This document shows, in pieces, positions 46,521 to 58,420 of a DNA stretch of 64,000 nucleotides (positions within the stretch are counted from its first letter, which is position 1; the number at the start of each line of letters is the position of its first letter). The notes below the pieces were generated by a model, which was not told the origin of the DNA, made no database searches, and worked only from the letters and a program-made list of their open reading frames with translations. A program made the position numbers and the translations under genes. Source of the DNA: Cyprinodon diabolis (taxonomy: Eukaryota; Chordata; Actinopteri; Cyprinodontiformes; Cyprinodontidae); NCBI GenBank assembly GCA_030533445.1, contig CM060072.1:17550267-17614266 (forward strand), written 5' to 3'.

Positions 46521-49500
46521 GTAAAAATAGTTGTTTTTCTAAAGCAAATTATTGCATTACATTTTAAAAGGCATACAGATACAGAAAGAAAAAAAAACAC
46601 AAAATCAGTTAAGATTAACTCAAACAGTTGATCTTAATAAAGCATTCTTTTTGTATAAGAGACACACTTGTTTTAGAGAACAATGCTTCAACTAAAAAAA
46701 AAAAGAATTTCAGTGTTTTTCACAATTTCATTTTTCCTTCAACATGTCAGTTCCCAGACATGTTATTTTCCAGACAACAAATTTTACACTGCAATGTCAG
46801 AAGAACTAAATATACTACAATTATACCAACACTAGCTATTTAGACAAAGAAACACTTTTATAGCAGATATCAGCTTTGAAAGGTCATGGGCACCAGCGGT
46901 GTAAATCACACCCATCATGGCGATTCGATTCAGTATCAATATCCTGACCCAACAATTCGATTATTTTCGATACACAAGAATACACTATGATACTGTTCAA
47001 TTTGATTAATTGGCTATTTATTTATTTTTTTACCTTACAGGATAGACAATGTTTCAAATTTGAAAAACATCAATGAAAGCTGTTATTATACCGTTATGCA
47101 TTTCATTTTGGAAACAACGGCAAAGAACAGAACAAAGTTTTACTCCACCAATGGATTGATGTATCGATAAAAAACGTTTATTAATTAAACCCCTAATTCG
47201 CAATATAGCAAAAGTATATTTATAACTCCCTGAATCCAGTCTCAGATGTGGAAGTATAATATGTGCTGTGCTGAGGCTCATAGAGATTATCGGAAAAAAA
47301 GTTGTGAAAAAGAATAAAGAATCAAGAAAATCTGGCTTAATTTCTACTGAATCTGTTATAATATTGCACTAACCATGGAATTACATGTTCTTTTCTAATG
47401 TTGTGCAGCCCCAGTATTGTGATACAGTATCATTTCTACTTAAATCTGTGCCTAATGTACAATTTTAATTCCTTACACTTAATACATAAAAAAATAGGTT
47501 ACTGATAGTAAATTATCATTCTACTTTTTCATCTCCATAGAAAAGGCCTATGAGTTCTATTTATTTCACATGATTAATTTACCTTTTTAAATCCTAAGAC
47601 TAATATTTCAGCAAAAAATGGAATTACGTAATTATTACGTAGGTGTTGACCTATATAAATGAAGCCTGGGGGAAGGGGGCTTAAAGGACTCCACATTATA
47701 TAAAGACACAAATGGAAAGTGTTAATACATGCTATAAAACATGAACACATTGTACTCTGTTTCACACACCATCCACTAGGTGTCAGGATTGATTACATTA
47801 TGTTATTTTTCTCCTCCTATTTGTTCCTTTACTGTACCCTTGGGATCAACCCAGCAACAAACTTTCTCTTTTCTACTATGATGGTTTTACAACATTTTTC
47901 TCTGTATTCTCCAAAATTTGTTATAAGCCTAATGGACAAAAGAGATTTTTGTGTTTTAAATGTATATGTTAACATTATAACCATTAAAAGTAGAATTCAC
48001 ATTGGAATCAACTGTTTTTCTGATGCTCGGGTAAACAGTTTTATTACCCTAGCAACACCACATTGAAGTAGTTGGACTCCATTTTTCCTTTAGTCTGCTG
48101 CGCAGAATGTTTATCCTCCATAAACGTTACTTCATCTTCTTAATAACTGAAAAATTCAGTGGTCTGTGTTGATTTTTTTTTTGTTATCAGATGGTGCTCT
48201 TGTTGTGACAGTGTTTCTTAGTTAATTAGGCCGTTTTATTCGGAGCAGACTGCAAGAAAAATACTATACTAGATTTATTGTTTATATTTTGGCTACTGTA
48301 AATGCGATCACTAAAGATTTTCTTGGTGAGCTTCCTTTTCACACCACATTCCTATCAGCAAAAAAGAGAGTTAAAGCAAGTCAATTTTCTTAAAGTAAGG
48401 GCATTTCTTTTCTAGAATTCAGCAGATAAGCTCAATGGAAAAGGACATCTTACATTTAAAATAAGGGGAAAAAAGCATTGTTTTATTCTATGTGCGTAAT
48501 ATCTAATGATCTTATTTCAAGGGCAAAAATATTAATTCCATTGGTAAATCATCTTCTGTTTCTGTTAAGATTAATGGCAAACACACACTTTTTATAAGAA
48601 TGTTTTAATTATTTTTAGATCACTTTAGCAGTGATATGCATTCAATGTTCAGGTCTCATCTCACCCTATTCCTATGGTTTTTGAAAATTAGGAAGGTAAG
48701 ATTCTGAAAAGCATTTTCAGATGTAAGCAAACACTCTCTCAGCAAGACACCATTGATAGAAACAAGGGCAAGTACATTTTTTTTACAACTGAAAGGGCAG
48801 AAGATTGACTGTGAAAAAAAAGGCCTATGGTCACGAATCATGGTATACTTAGGTGTAGGAAGTAGAGTCACTGCTTTGCCACATCTAGAGTACTTACTTG
48901 TTAAGGCCCTTCAGCAGGGGTGGTTCTAGACCAACTTTACCAGGGGGCAGAATGGGCCCCTTCTTTTTCCTGGGGGCACAAAACAAAAGAGGAAAATGAA
49001 AAAAAACGGGCAACAATTCACTGTTGAAATATTAAGTAAGCCAAAGAGCTTTGGAAACATAATATATAAGAGATAAAAAAAAAAAAAAAAAAAAAAAAGA
49101 AAGATTCTATCTGAAAATCACAAAAGCAAAATATGTAACCACTGAATTTTTGAATGATTATTAGAGTGAAACTGTAAAATTTCAGAAAATTAAATTAGGC
49201 AAAGGGATCAATCAGTTATGAATTCTGTGCAAGCATATCATAATTAGAAATTTGCCTATTGTCTTAAGTACAGAAACCATAATAGAGGCCAACACTAGTT
49301 CCATCAGGGCACTGGCCCTGATGGCCCTTGTCACTCTAAAAGGGAATTGCTGCTCCAACCCAACTGACTAGCTTTAATCTGTAAGTAGACATTGAATTAA
49401 GTTTTGAACTTATAAACATAATAGATTAAGATGGAAAGCAGGATAGGAGATCATATCTGATGCATCTGAAGAGCTTGTGGGTAAGGATTGTCCTCCATGG

Positions 49501-52271
49501 TCTTTCAGCTTAAAAGAAGCAGAAAGGAGTAAAAAAATAAAAATTTTAAGTAAAAATGTTTTTTCTTTTATTACTTTATTATTCTTTGACAATTTTTTCT
49601 TAAATTCTCTTGTGCACGTGACTGATGGCAACTGATCATCTGATAGCAGTAACAGTCCTGTTTACTTCAGGTGGGTGTTCAACACAGTCACACATGAACA
49701 GAAGGTAAGAAATATGACACCTCTGTGCAGCTAAAAGGACAATGAGTTCATGGGTCCTGAGTGTCCCTTCAGAGGGAGCGAAACTCAAAAGAAGAAGAAA
49801 TCTAGCTAAATTACAAACAGTGTGCTTAAAGCAAGCTACCTACAAAAATTCATTAAACCATATCTAACATGAAATTGGGACCTGCAACCAATCCTACACC
49901 AATGCTCTCATGAGTAACACTGAAACTTTTAAGGATAATCTCAGGATAATCTATAGTGACGCACTGCCTCTTGCTACCATTTTTTTTGTGAAACGTTTCT
50001 TACAAATTGACCAACTAATGCAACTGTCACAAAAGTTAGAAGTTAAAAAATGCACTCATTTGACTTCAGTTTGTTTTAGATTGATTTGATTAAATATGGT
50101 AAAAGCAAGTTTTTAGGTTTTAGCAACTGCTTTAACTCCACTTTACTTTCAAGATCCAGGTTCAACTATAATTTGTTATAATGAATTAATACATCACGAA
50201 GTTCCCGACTGCAGATGTGAACTGATTATAAACTTCTGACAGACCCATACTGCTGAAATCCCTAATCATCCATTTAAAAGGTGTATTTCAAGTACATAGG
50301 ATGTACTTCAGGTCAGTACTATTTAAGCATTGTATGTTATATATTCAAACCAATCCAATACCATTTAACACAAAAACAGAGGCCCAAGTGCTCTAAAGAC
50401 AAAAAAAGGTAGAACCATTAAAAATGAAAATTTAAGAAATATATAGACATAAAAACTGACACAAAAGAACATGAGATTGGTATAAAAATAAAAACTACAC
50501 CAAAGTGAACTCCCAGAATTGATGGTTAAAATTATATGTTCATCGGTACAAGGAGTAATCACAGATACCGATATTTTCTCTTTTTTCCTTTGCTCACCAT
50601 GTAAGACATGTTTCTTCTAAGAACAAAAAGTCACATTGGGTGTGTGAATGCAGAACAACACTCTGATGTACTGCAAGCAGTGGCTCCTGATGAAGCGCTG
50701 GCACACAAGGGGTTTTAGAATGTTTCGTGTCTGCAGTGGGGAGATCTGAAAAGGAGGGGGAGGAGAGGGGGGTGCCGGAAGTGGTGGGCGTGTGTCTCCC
50801 TCTGTGTGTGTGTGTCTGTACAGAGTTGGGAATGTAAGCGCTGCACCACAGTGCAGGTGGAGCAATGCATGATGACAAGAGCCACAGAAGGACAGAGAAG
50901 AGGAGGCAGGGATCTGGTGGGGGGAGAGAGGTGAGAAGACATGATGCAGGAGGAGAAGAAGGGGGGAGGAGGGAACCATGAATACAGATGAGAAAAGCGG
51001 GGGAAGAAGAAGAAGAAAAAGAGTTTGTGCAGGTGAATCTCAGACACAGAAGAGGGAGTGGTGTGGGGGGTTCCAGTCCAATCATGTCTCAATTTTTCCT
51101 AGCCCCCACCATCTCATTTCACTCCTTTCTTCCCCTCTCTCTCCTCTCCCCCCATGTGGGACACCGGCGGGTGGGAGGAGATGACTTTTCGGATATGATT
51201 GGAGCAGAGGGGGAGGAGAAGGACAGATGGGGGGAATACAGCCAGTGGGAGGAGAGGATGGAGCTGAATGAAAATGCTGCAGGTTACAATTAAAAGTGTA
51301 TAAAAATGGCAGAGAGGTGAGAGGACTGATATTGATTCAGCATCTCATGTTTTGTGAAAGACAGAACATAATCAGAAGAAAAATAACCAAAGAGGAAGCC
51401 GTGCACAGGCCAGAGGCTGGTGTGACGCATAAACTCTGGCACATGATGGTTGGAGTATATCCATGTCAAGTGGGTTTTAATGTATAATTCACAGAAAAAA
51501 GATGGAGAGGGAGCAATAGCAGAGGAATGAATGGAGAGACAATATGACAAAGACCACATGGGGTGATGAGTCAATAGTGCGGTGGATAAGAAAACAGAAT
51601 TTCAAACAAAGAACCGAGGTAGAGTGTAAAAAAGATTGTAGTGATTGAAGCTTCAGAGGCTGGCTCATACGACCCCGTTTAAGCCAAAGTTTCAACAAAG
51701 CTACAACTCTATTTTTCAGCAGATACTACATTATACTACTAAACTCCAAACGGCCTCCTGTTTGTTTTTTATATAAAATATACGATAAAGAAATTGCACT
51801 TCCTTTTTGTGTATCATTTTCATTGGAAACCTTTAGTAGGATAGTCCTAAATATTCTCTTGTTGTTCTATTGAACAGAGTTGTGTGCATCAAAGCATCAT
51901 GTTGGATTATTATGCTACTATCTGGAAACAGTAACTTAGCAGTTGCAAAATATACAGCACACTAGCAAAAGTACTTTTTCGTATTTTGTCATGTTTTAAC
52001 CAAAATATTTACTGTATTTCGTTTTAACTGTGGCGTGTGCTGGCATTCTGCCCCTCTGAATCAACATCCATTCAGACCATCTATAACTGTAACTATAGCT
52101 GAAAGCCATTTGAGGAATGTATCTACCAACTCTGCATGTGTATGGGCTCCATCCCTGGACTGAACCATGGTTCCAACTGCTTTGATGATATTCTAAGGCG
52201 GAGATTATATGATATTCTAAGACGGACGTACTGCTTGGGGGTCGCAAAAGTTTTGGTTGATTAGACTTTTT
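46521..52271. other. intergenic region right of smg6
   Basis: No gene supported. 46895-47460 resembles a degenerate hAT-type MITE (CGATTCGATTCAGTATC inside). 48896-49345 looks like another decayed DNA element. 49077-49098 is poly(A). 50690-51300 is strongly purine-rich on the plus strand, giving long overlapping frames on the minus strand by composition alone. Confidence 0.5.
52187..52226. repeat. two-copy 16-bp repeat at the array's left border
   Basis: GATATTCTAAGGCGGA at 52187 and GATATTCTAAGACGGA at 52211, 24 bp apart, just outside the tandem array. Confidence 0.7.
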
Positions 52272-53030
52272 GGGGGGCCACATGCCGAAGGCATGGCCCA
52301 CCTACTACTATCTCACATATTTATTCCGCGTATTATTATTGGGGGGCCACATGCCGAAGGCATGGCCCACCTACTACTATTGCACATATTTATTCCGCGT
52401 ATTATTGGGGGGCCACATGCCGAAGGCATGGCCCACCTACTACTATCTCACATATTTATTCCGCGTATTATTATTATTGGGGGGCCACATGCCGAAGGCA
52501 TGGCCCACCTACTACTATCTCACATATTTATTCCGCGTATTATTATTATTATTGGGGGGCCACATGCCGAAGGCATGGCCCACCTACTACTATCTCACAT
52601 ATTTATTCCGCGTATTATTATTGGGGGGCCACATGCCGAAGGCATGGCCCACCTACTACTATTGCACATATTTATTCCGCGTATTATTGGGGGGCCACAT
52701 GCCGAAGGCATGGCCCACCTACTACTATTGCACATATTTATTCCGCGTATTATTATTGGGGGGCCACATGCCGAAGGCATGGCCCACCTACTACTATTGC
52801 ACATATTTATTCCGCGTATTATTGGGGGGCCACATGCCGAAGGCATGGCCCACCTACTACTATTGCACATATTTATTCCGCGTATTATTGGGGGGCCACA
52901 TGCCGAAGGCATGGCCCACCTACTACTATTGCACATATTTATTCCGCGTATTATTGGGGGGCCACATGCCGAAGGCATGGCCCACCTACTACTATTGCAC
53001 ATATTTATTCCGCGTATTATTATTATTATA
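52272..53030. repeat. short tandem array, 11 units of 66-75 bp
   Basis: Units start at 52272, 52341, 52407, 52479, 52554, 52623, 52689, 52758, 52824, 52890 and 52956. Each begins GGGGGGCC, holds the palindrome CATGCCGAAGGCATG inside GGCC arms, and ends TTTATTCCGCGTATT plus extra ATT triplets. Lengths 66, 69, 72 or 75 bp differ only by ATT number. Two subtypes: CTATCTCAC (units 1, 3, 4, 5) and CTATTGCAC (the rest). Long frames on both strands come from this triplet periodicity and are not taken as genes. Confidence 0.97.
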
Positions 53031-56000
53031 ATTCTCCCGTATACCCAAAACTTCGGCGCGTAACTAGTCCCGCACGGTTTGGCGGATCGGGCCCAAAGTT
53101 GGCACACGCGTCGGGACCAATGGGGTGATGTGTGCTTGTATAAAACTTTCTCATTAGTCCGAAGGTTTGCGAATTATTAGCGAAAACGTCGCAAAAAAAT
53201 CCCATAGGAAATGAATGGGGAGAGGAAAAAAAAAGCATAAAAAACAGCACTTCACTGTGTCGGCATACATTCACCTAGAAAAACAGTTTGAAGCTCAGTT
53301 TGTAGATAAATCCTTCGTCTATTTAAAACTGAAGACGGTATGTTGATAACTGCTACGGTTTTTGTATAATCAGACCTCAAGCGCCACAAAGTTTTAGCAA
53401 AATCCAGCCTGCTAGAGTGGAGCAACTGAAAAGCTAGAGTGTGAGGCAGGCGTTTTTTAAACACAAAAAAACATTTTAAACTCGCCCTCACGGCCACATA
53501 TTTATAGCTAGAGTCACCATTTTTGGTCAGTTTGTAGACTGAAATCTCTGGACCCACACAATATCTTCGGAATTACGGTAGGATTAATACTTTTCCTTAA
53601 AAACCCTCCAGACCGACCTAAAGTCGATGAAAATCAGAGCCGTTTTTCATTGGTTTTGGAGCAGAAGAGGGGAGAAAAACGAATCCGACTATGTGTTTTA
53701 AACTCGTCATAAATATTTTTCTGAATGACACACATACACCAAAGTTGGCATAGTTGGAGTCGAAGGATGACTGACGCTCACGGTGAAAAAATTTTTTGAA
53801 TAACTCATACGGTTTTTGCTCAGCAGTCGTTTGTTCGGAGGACATTTTAAGCACCTGAAAGCTGAGTGACAGTGACCTGCTGCAGCTAGCTCAATTAGAA
53901 GCTTAGGTGTGATGAAACGTTTTTTCTTTTTCTTTCTCTTCCCATTCAGTTTGTAGATGACCTACAGCCATGAAAGTTACTCCAATTGAAGACAAGATAT
54001 AGCTGTCGCTTAGATAAAAAGAATTTTTCAGATACCTTTTACGGTTTTTACTCAGCAGTCGTTTGTTCGGAGGGGTGCTTTAGCAGCTAAAAGGTGAGTG
54101 AGAGTGAGGTCCTGCAGTTCAAACAAAGGGAGGAGCAGGTGGGCCAACCATTTTGTTTGTGCTTCGTTTTGGGTTGTGAAAGACCTACAGACATGAAGGT
54201 TACCCCAGTCTGAGACAAAGGATAGATGTTGCTTTCACTGAAAGAATTTTTCAGATATCTTTTACGGTTTTTGCTCAGCAGTCGTTTGTTCGGAGGGTAA
54301 GCACCTGGAAGCTAGCTGACAGTTAGCTTCTGCAGCAGCCTGCTAGAGTGCAGCTGCTGAAATCTTAGTGTGAGGCGGCCATTTTTTAAGATCAAACATC
54401 TTATTCTCGCCCTCACGGCCACATATTTGGAGCTACAGTCACCATTTTTGGTCAGTTTGTAGACTGAAACCTCTGGACTCACACAATGTCTTCGGAATTA
54501 CGGTAGGATTAATACTTTGCCTTAAAAACCCTCCAGACCAACCTAAAGTGGATGAGAGTTTCAGCCTTTCTCCATTCTTTTTGAGCTGAAGATGGGAGAA
54601 AAACGAATCAGACTATGTGTTTTCAACTCGTCATAAATATTTTTCTGAATGACACACATACACCAAAGTTGGTATAGTTGGAGTCGAAGGATTGCTGATG
54701 CTCATGGTGAAAATGTTTTTTGAATAACTCATACGGTTTTTGATCAGTAGTCGTTTGTTCGGTGCCGTTCTTCCCATACAAAAAAGCCTGGGAAGAAGAA
54801 ACCAATAGTGAGTGCAGCTGTTGTCTGTGTCAGTGAGAGGCTCGTTAAGCGTTGTCAAGGTTACCAAGCTTCAAACAGATTTTACCTCTGCTGTTTTAAA
54901 CAGCACATATTAATCTAATGGAGGGTGAAAGGACTGATTTAACATTGGGAAATGGATACTATATGACTGCTGTCCATGACACTTCCCTTGCCACTCAGCA
55001 CTGATAGACTTTCAAAATAAGACTCCAGGGACCCTACAAAATAAAAGCCTCTATATTTTTTTACATATATTTATTGCCCTATATGGCTCAACATTATGAC
55101 CCAAACTCAACCCCGTTTTAGAGAATAGACTCTAGGAGACTGTTTAAAACACACCCTATAGCAAATTTCAAAATAAAAGCCTCCCATTTCCGCTTCATCT
55201 ACTGCCCTAATAACATGGAAAAAGAGTGATTTAACGATTGGAAAGTAATCAACTATCATTGACGGGTCTGAACATTTTCTATAAACACAACTCTGTTGGA
55301 CTTTCAAAATAAGACTCCAGGGACCCTACAAAATAAAAGCCTCTAGATTATACTAATGCATTAATTGATGCAAATGGCTCAACATTATGACCCAAACTCT
55401 TCCAGGTTGTTTTTATTAGACTCTAGTGACCTTTTCAAAACACACCCAGAGCAAATTTCACAATAAAAGTCTCCCATTTACTCTGTAATACAGCAACTAT
55501 TCACCTAATAACATGGAAAACCAGTGATTTAACATTTGGAAATGGATTCTATATCACTGCTGGGCGTGACCCATCTTTTGATGCACATTCATGATAGACT
55601 TTCAAAATAAGACTACAAGGACTCTACAGAATAAAAGCCTCTTCCTTATACACACTCATACATTCTGGCATATTGCTCATTGCCATTGGTGATTTCATCA
55701 CTGCAATGGCTCTTAGAAGGCGGGCGGAGCCCGCCAATGGTAACAGGCGGGCGGAGCCCGCCAAAGGTGATTACATCACTGCAATGGCTCTTAGCAGGCG
55801 GGCGGAGCCCGCCATTGGTGATTTCATCACTGCAATGGCTCTTAGAAGGCGGGCAGAGCCCGCCATTGGTGATTTTTTTCTTCACTGAGATGGCTCCTAG
55901 CAGGCGGGCGAAGCCCGCCAACTGGGCTTTACCCACTGTGTTTCAATATGGACAACCCATATTACCCTTGTGCATCATACGCTGTGCACGTCTATTTCCC

Positions 56001-56190
56001 AGATTTCAGCACAAGTGGCACACAGCTCTCTTTGCCCATGAACTTGCCCTCTTTCCTTCCCTCAGCAGCCCTCAAAGGCGTAAGCAGTTGGTCTGGGGAG
56101 CCCCGACGTCACTTGCCAGGGCCGTATTGGCCCGGTTCCCCAGACGGGCAGTAGGTGGCCCCCCTCAAAATTTCTTTAGAAATTTTCTAG
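53031..56190. repeat. long unit A of the tandem array (3160 bp)
   Basis: Starts ATTCTCCCGTATACCC after an ATT run and ends AAATTTCTTTAGAAATTT then TCTAG. Inside, in order: a unique-looking head, about four diverged ~225-bp sub-repeats each holding ACGGTTTTTGCTCAGCAGTC or a variant, three ~295-bp sub-repeats marked by GACTTTCAAAATAAGACT (near 55007, 55299, 55597), five GC hairpins (55719-55919) and a GC-rich tail. No frame longer than about 190 codons and no Rep, helicase or transposase motif. Possibly a non-autonomous Helitron/Helentron-like element. Confidence 0.9.
55719..55919. repeat. GC hairpin cluster in unit A
   Basis: Five copies of a 17-base hairpin with stem GGCGGGC / GCCCGCC, at 55719, 55746, 55797, 55848 and 55903. 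Spacings are 27, 51, 51 and 55 bp. Loops are GGA, GGA, GGA, AGA and GAA. Confidence 0.95.
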
Positions 56191-56204
56191 TTATTATTAT
56201 TATA

Positions 56205-58412
56205 ATTCTCCCGTATACCCAAAACTTCGGCACGTAACTAGTCCCGCACGGTTTGGCGGATCGGGCCCAAAGTTGGCACACGCGTCGGGACCAATGGGGT
56301 GATGTGTGCTTGTATAAAACTTTCTCATTAGTCCGAAGGTTTGCGAATTATTAGCGAAAACGTCGCAAAAAAATCCCATAGGAAATGAATGGGGAGAGGA
56401 AAAAAAAAGCATAAAAAACAGCACTTCACTGTGTCGGCATACATTCACCTAGAAAAACAGTTTGAAGCTCAGTTTGTAGATAAATCCTTCGTCTATTTAA
56501 AACTGAAGACGGTATGTTGATAACTGCTACGGTTTTTGTATAATCAGACCTCAAGCGCCACAAAGTTTTAGCAAAATCCAGCCTGCTAGAGTGGAGCAAC
56601 TGAAAAGCTAGAGTGTGAGGCAGGCGTTTTTTAAACACAAAAAAACATTTTAAACTCGCCCTCACGGCCACATATTTATAGCTAGAGTCACCATTTTTGG
56701 TCAGTTTGTAGACTGAAATCTCTGGACCCACACAATATCTTCGGAATTACGGTAGGATTAATACTTTTCCTTAAAAACCCTCCAGACCGACCTAAAGTCG
56801 ATGAAAATCAGAGCCGTTTTTCATTGGTTTTGGAGCAGAAGAGGGGAGAAAAACGAATCAGACTATGTGTTTTAAACTCGTCATAAATATTTTTCTGAAT
56901 GACACACATACACCAAAGTTGGCATAGTTGGAGTCGAAGGATGGCTGACGCTCACGGTGAAAATGTTTTTTGAATAACTCATACGGTTTTTGATCAGTAG
57001 TCGTTTGTTCGGTGCCGTTCTTCCTATACAAAAAAGCCTGGGAAGAAGAAACGAATAGTGAGTGCAGCTGTTGTCTGTGTCAGTGAGAGGCTCGTTAAGC
57101 GTTGTCAAGGTTACCAAGCTTCAAACAGATTTTACCTCTGCTGTTTTAAACAGCACATATTAATCTAATGGAGGGTGAAAGGACTGATTTAACATTGGGA
57201 AATGGATACTATATGACTGCTGTCCATGACACTTCCCTTGCCACTCAGCACTGATAGACTTTCAAAATAAGACTCCAGGGACCCTACAAAATAAAAGCCT
57301 CTATATTTTTTACATATATTTATTGCCCTATATGGCTCAACATTATGACCCAAACTCAACCCCGTTTTAGAGAATAGACTCTAGGAGACTGTTTAAAACA
57401 CACCCTATAGCAAATTTCAAAATAAAAGCCTCCCATTTCCGCTTCATCTACTGCCCTAATAACATGGAAAAAGAGTGATTTAACGATTGGAAAGTAATCA
57501 ACTATCATTGACGGGTCTGAACATTTTCTATAAACACAACTCTGTTGGACTTTCAAAATAAGACTCCAGTGACCCTACAAAATAAAAGCCTCTAGATTAT
57601 ACTAATGCATTAATTGATGCAAATGGCTCAACATTATGACCCAAACTCTTCCAGGTTGTTTTTATTAGACTCTAGTGACCTTTTCAAAACACACCCAGAG
57701 CAAATTTCACAATAAAAGTCTCCCATTTACTCTGTAATACAGCAACTATTCACCTAATAACATGGAAAACCAGTGATTTAACATTTGGAAATTGATTCTA
57801 TATAACTGCTGGGCATGACCCATCTTTAGATGCACTTCCATGATAGACTTTCAAAATAAGACTCCAGGGACTCTACAGAATAAAAGCCTCTTCCTTATAC
57901 ACACTCATACATTCTGGCATATTGCTCATTGCCATTTGTAATTTCATCACTGCAATGGCTCTTAGAAGGCGGGCGGAGCCCGCCATTGGTGATTTCATCA
58001 CTGCAATGGCTCTTAGAAGGCGGGCGGAGCCCGCCATTGGTGATTTCATCACTGCAATGGCTCTTAGCAGGCGGGCAGAGCCCGCCATTGGTGATTTTTT
58101 TCATCGCTGCAAGGGCTCCTAGCAGGCGGGCGGAGCCCCCCAACTGAGCTTTACCCACTGCGGTTCAATATGGACAACCCATATTACCCTTTTGCATCAT
58201 ACGCTGTGCACGTCTATTTCCCAGATTTCAGCACAAGTGGCACACAGCTCTCTTTGCCCATGACCTAGCCCTCTTTCCTTCCCTCAGCAGCCCTCAAAGG
58301 CGTAAGCAGTTGGTCTGGTGAGCCCCGACATCACTTGCCAGGGCCGTATTGGCCCTGTTCCCCAGACGGGCAGTAGGTGGCCCCCCTCAAAATTTCTTTA
58401 GAAATTTTCTAG
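56205..58412. repeat. long unit B, internally deleted (2208 bp)
   Basis: Same ends as unit A and near-identical where aligned. About 924 bp (unit A roughly 53780-54703) are missing, and the hairpin cluster is one member shorter. It follows unit A after only an ATT spacer; no short units lie between. Confidence 0.93.
57968..58141. repeat. GC hairpin cluster in unit B
   Basis: Four hairpins at 57968, 58019, 58070 and 58125 (spacing 51, 51, 55). The last has a damaged stem (GCCCCCC instead of GCCCGCC). Confidence 0.93.
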
Positions 58413-58420
58413 TTATTATA

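Noticed and set aside
48896..48966. Exon-like minus-strand segment reading KKKGPILPPGKVGLEPPLLK with acceptor and GTAAGT donor
   Set aside because: The surrounding CAGGGGTGG wording and a matching GATGGCCCTTGT end near 49345 look like a decayed DNA transposon; no further exons found.
50594..51293. Several overlapping 100-160-codon frames on both strands
   Set aside because: They come from strong purine/pyrimidine strand bias; no domain, no splice structure and low-complexity serine/proline sequence.
52257..53063. 268- and 253-codon frames over the short array
   Set aside because: Pure consequence of a tandem repeat whose length changes in steps of three; no start context and no known domain.
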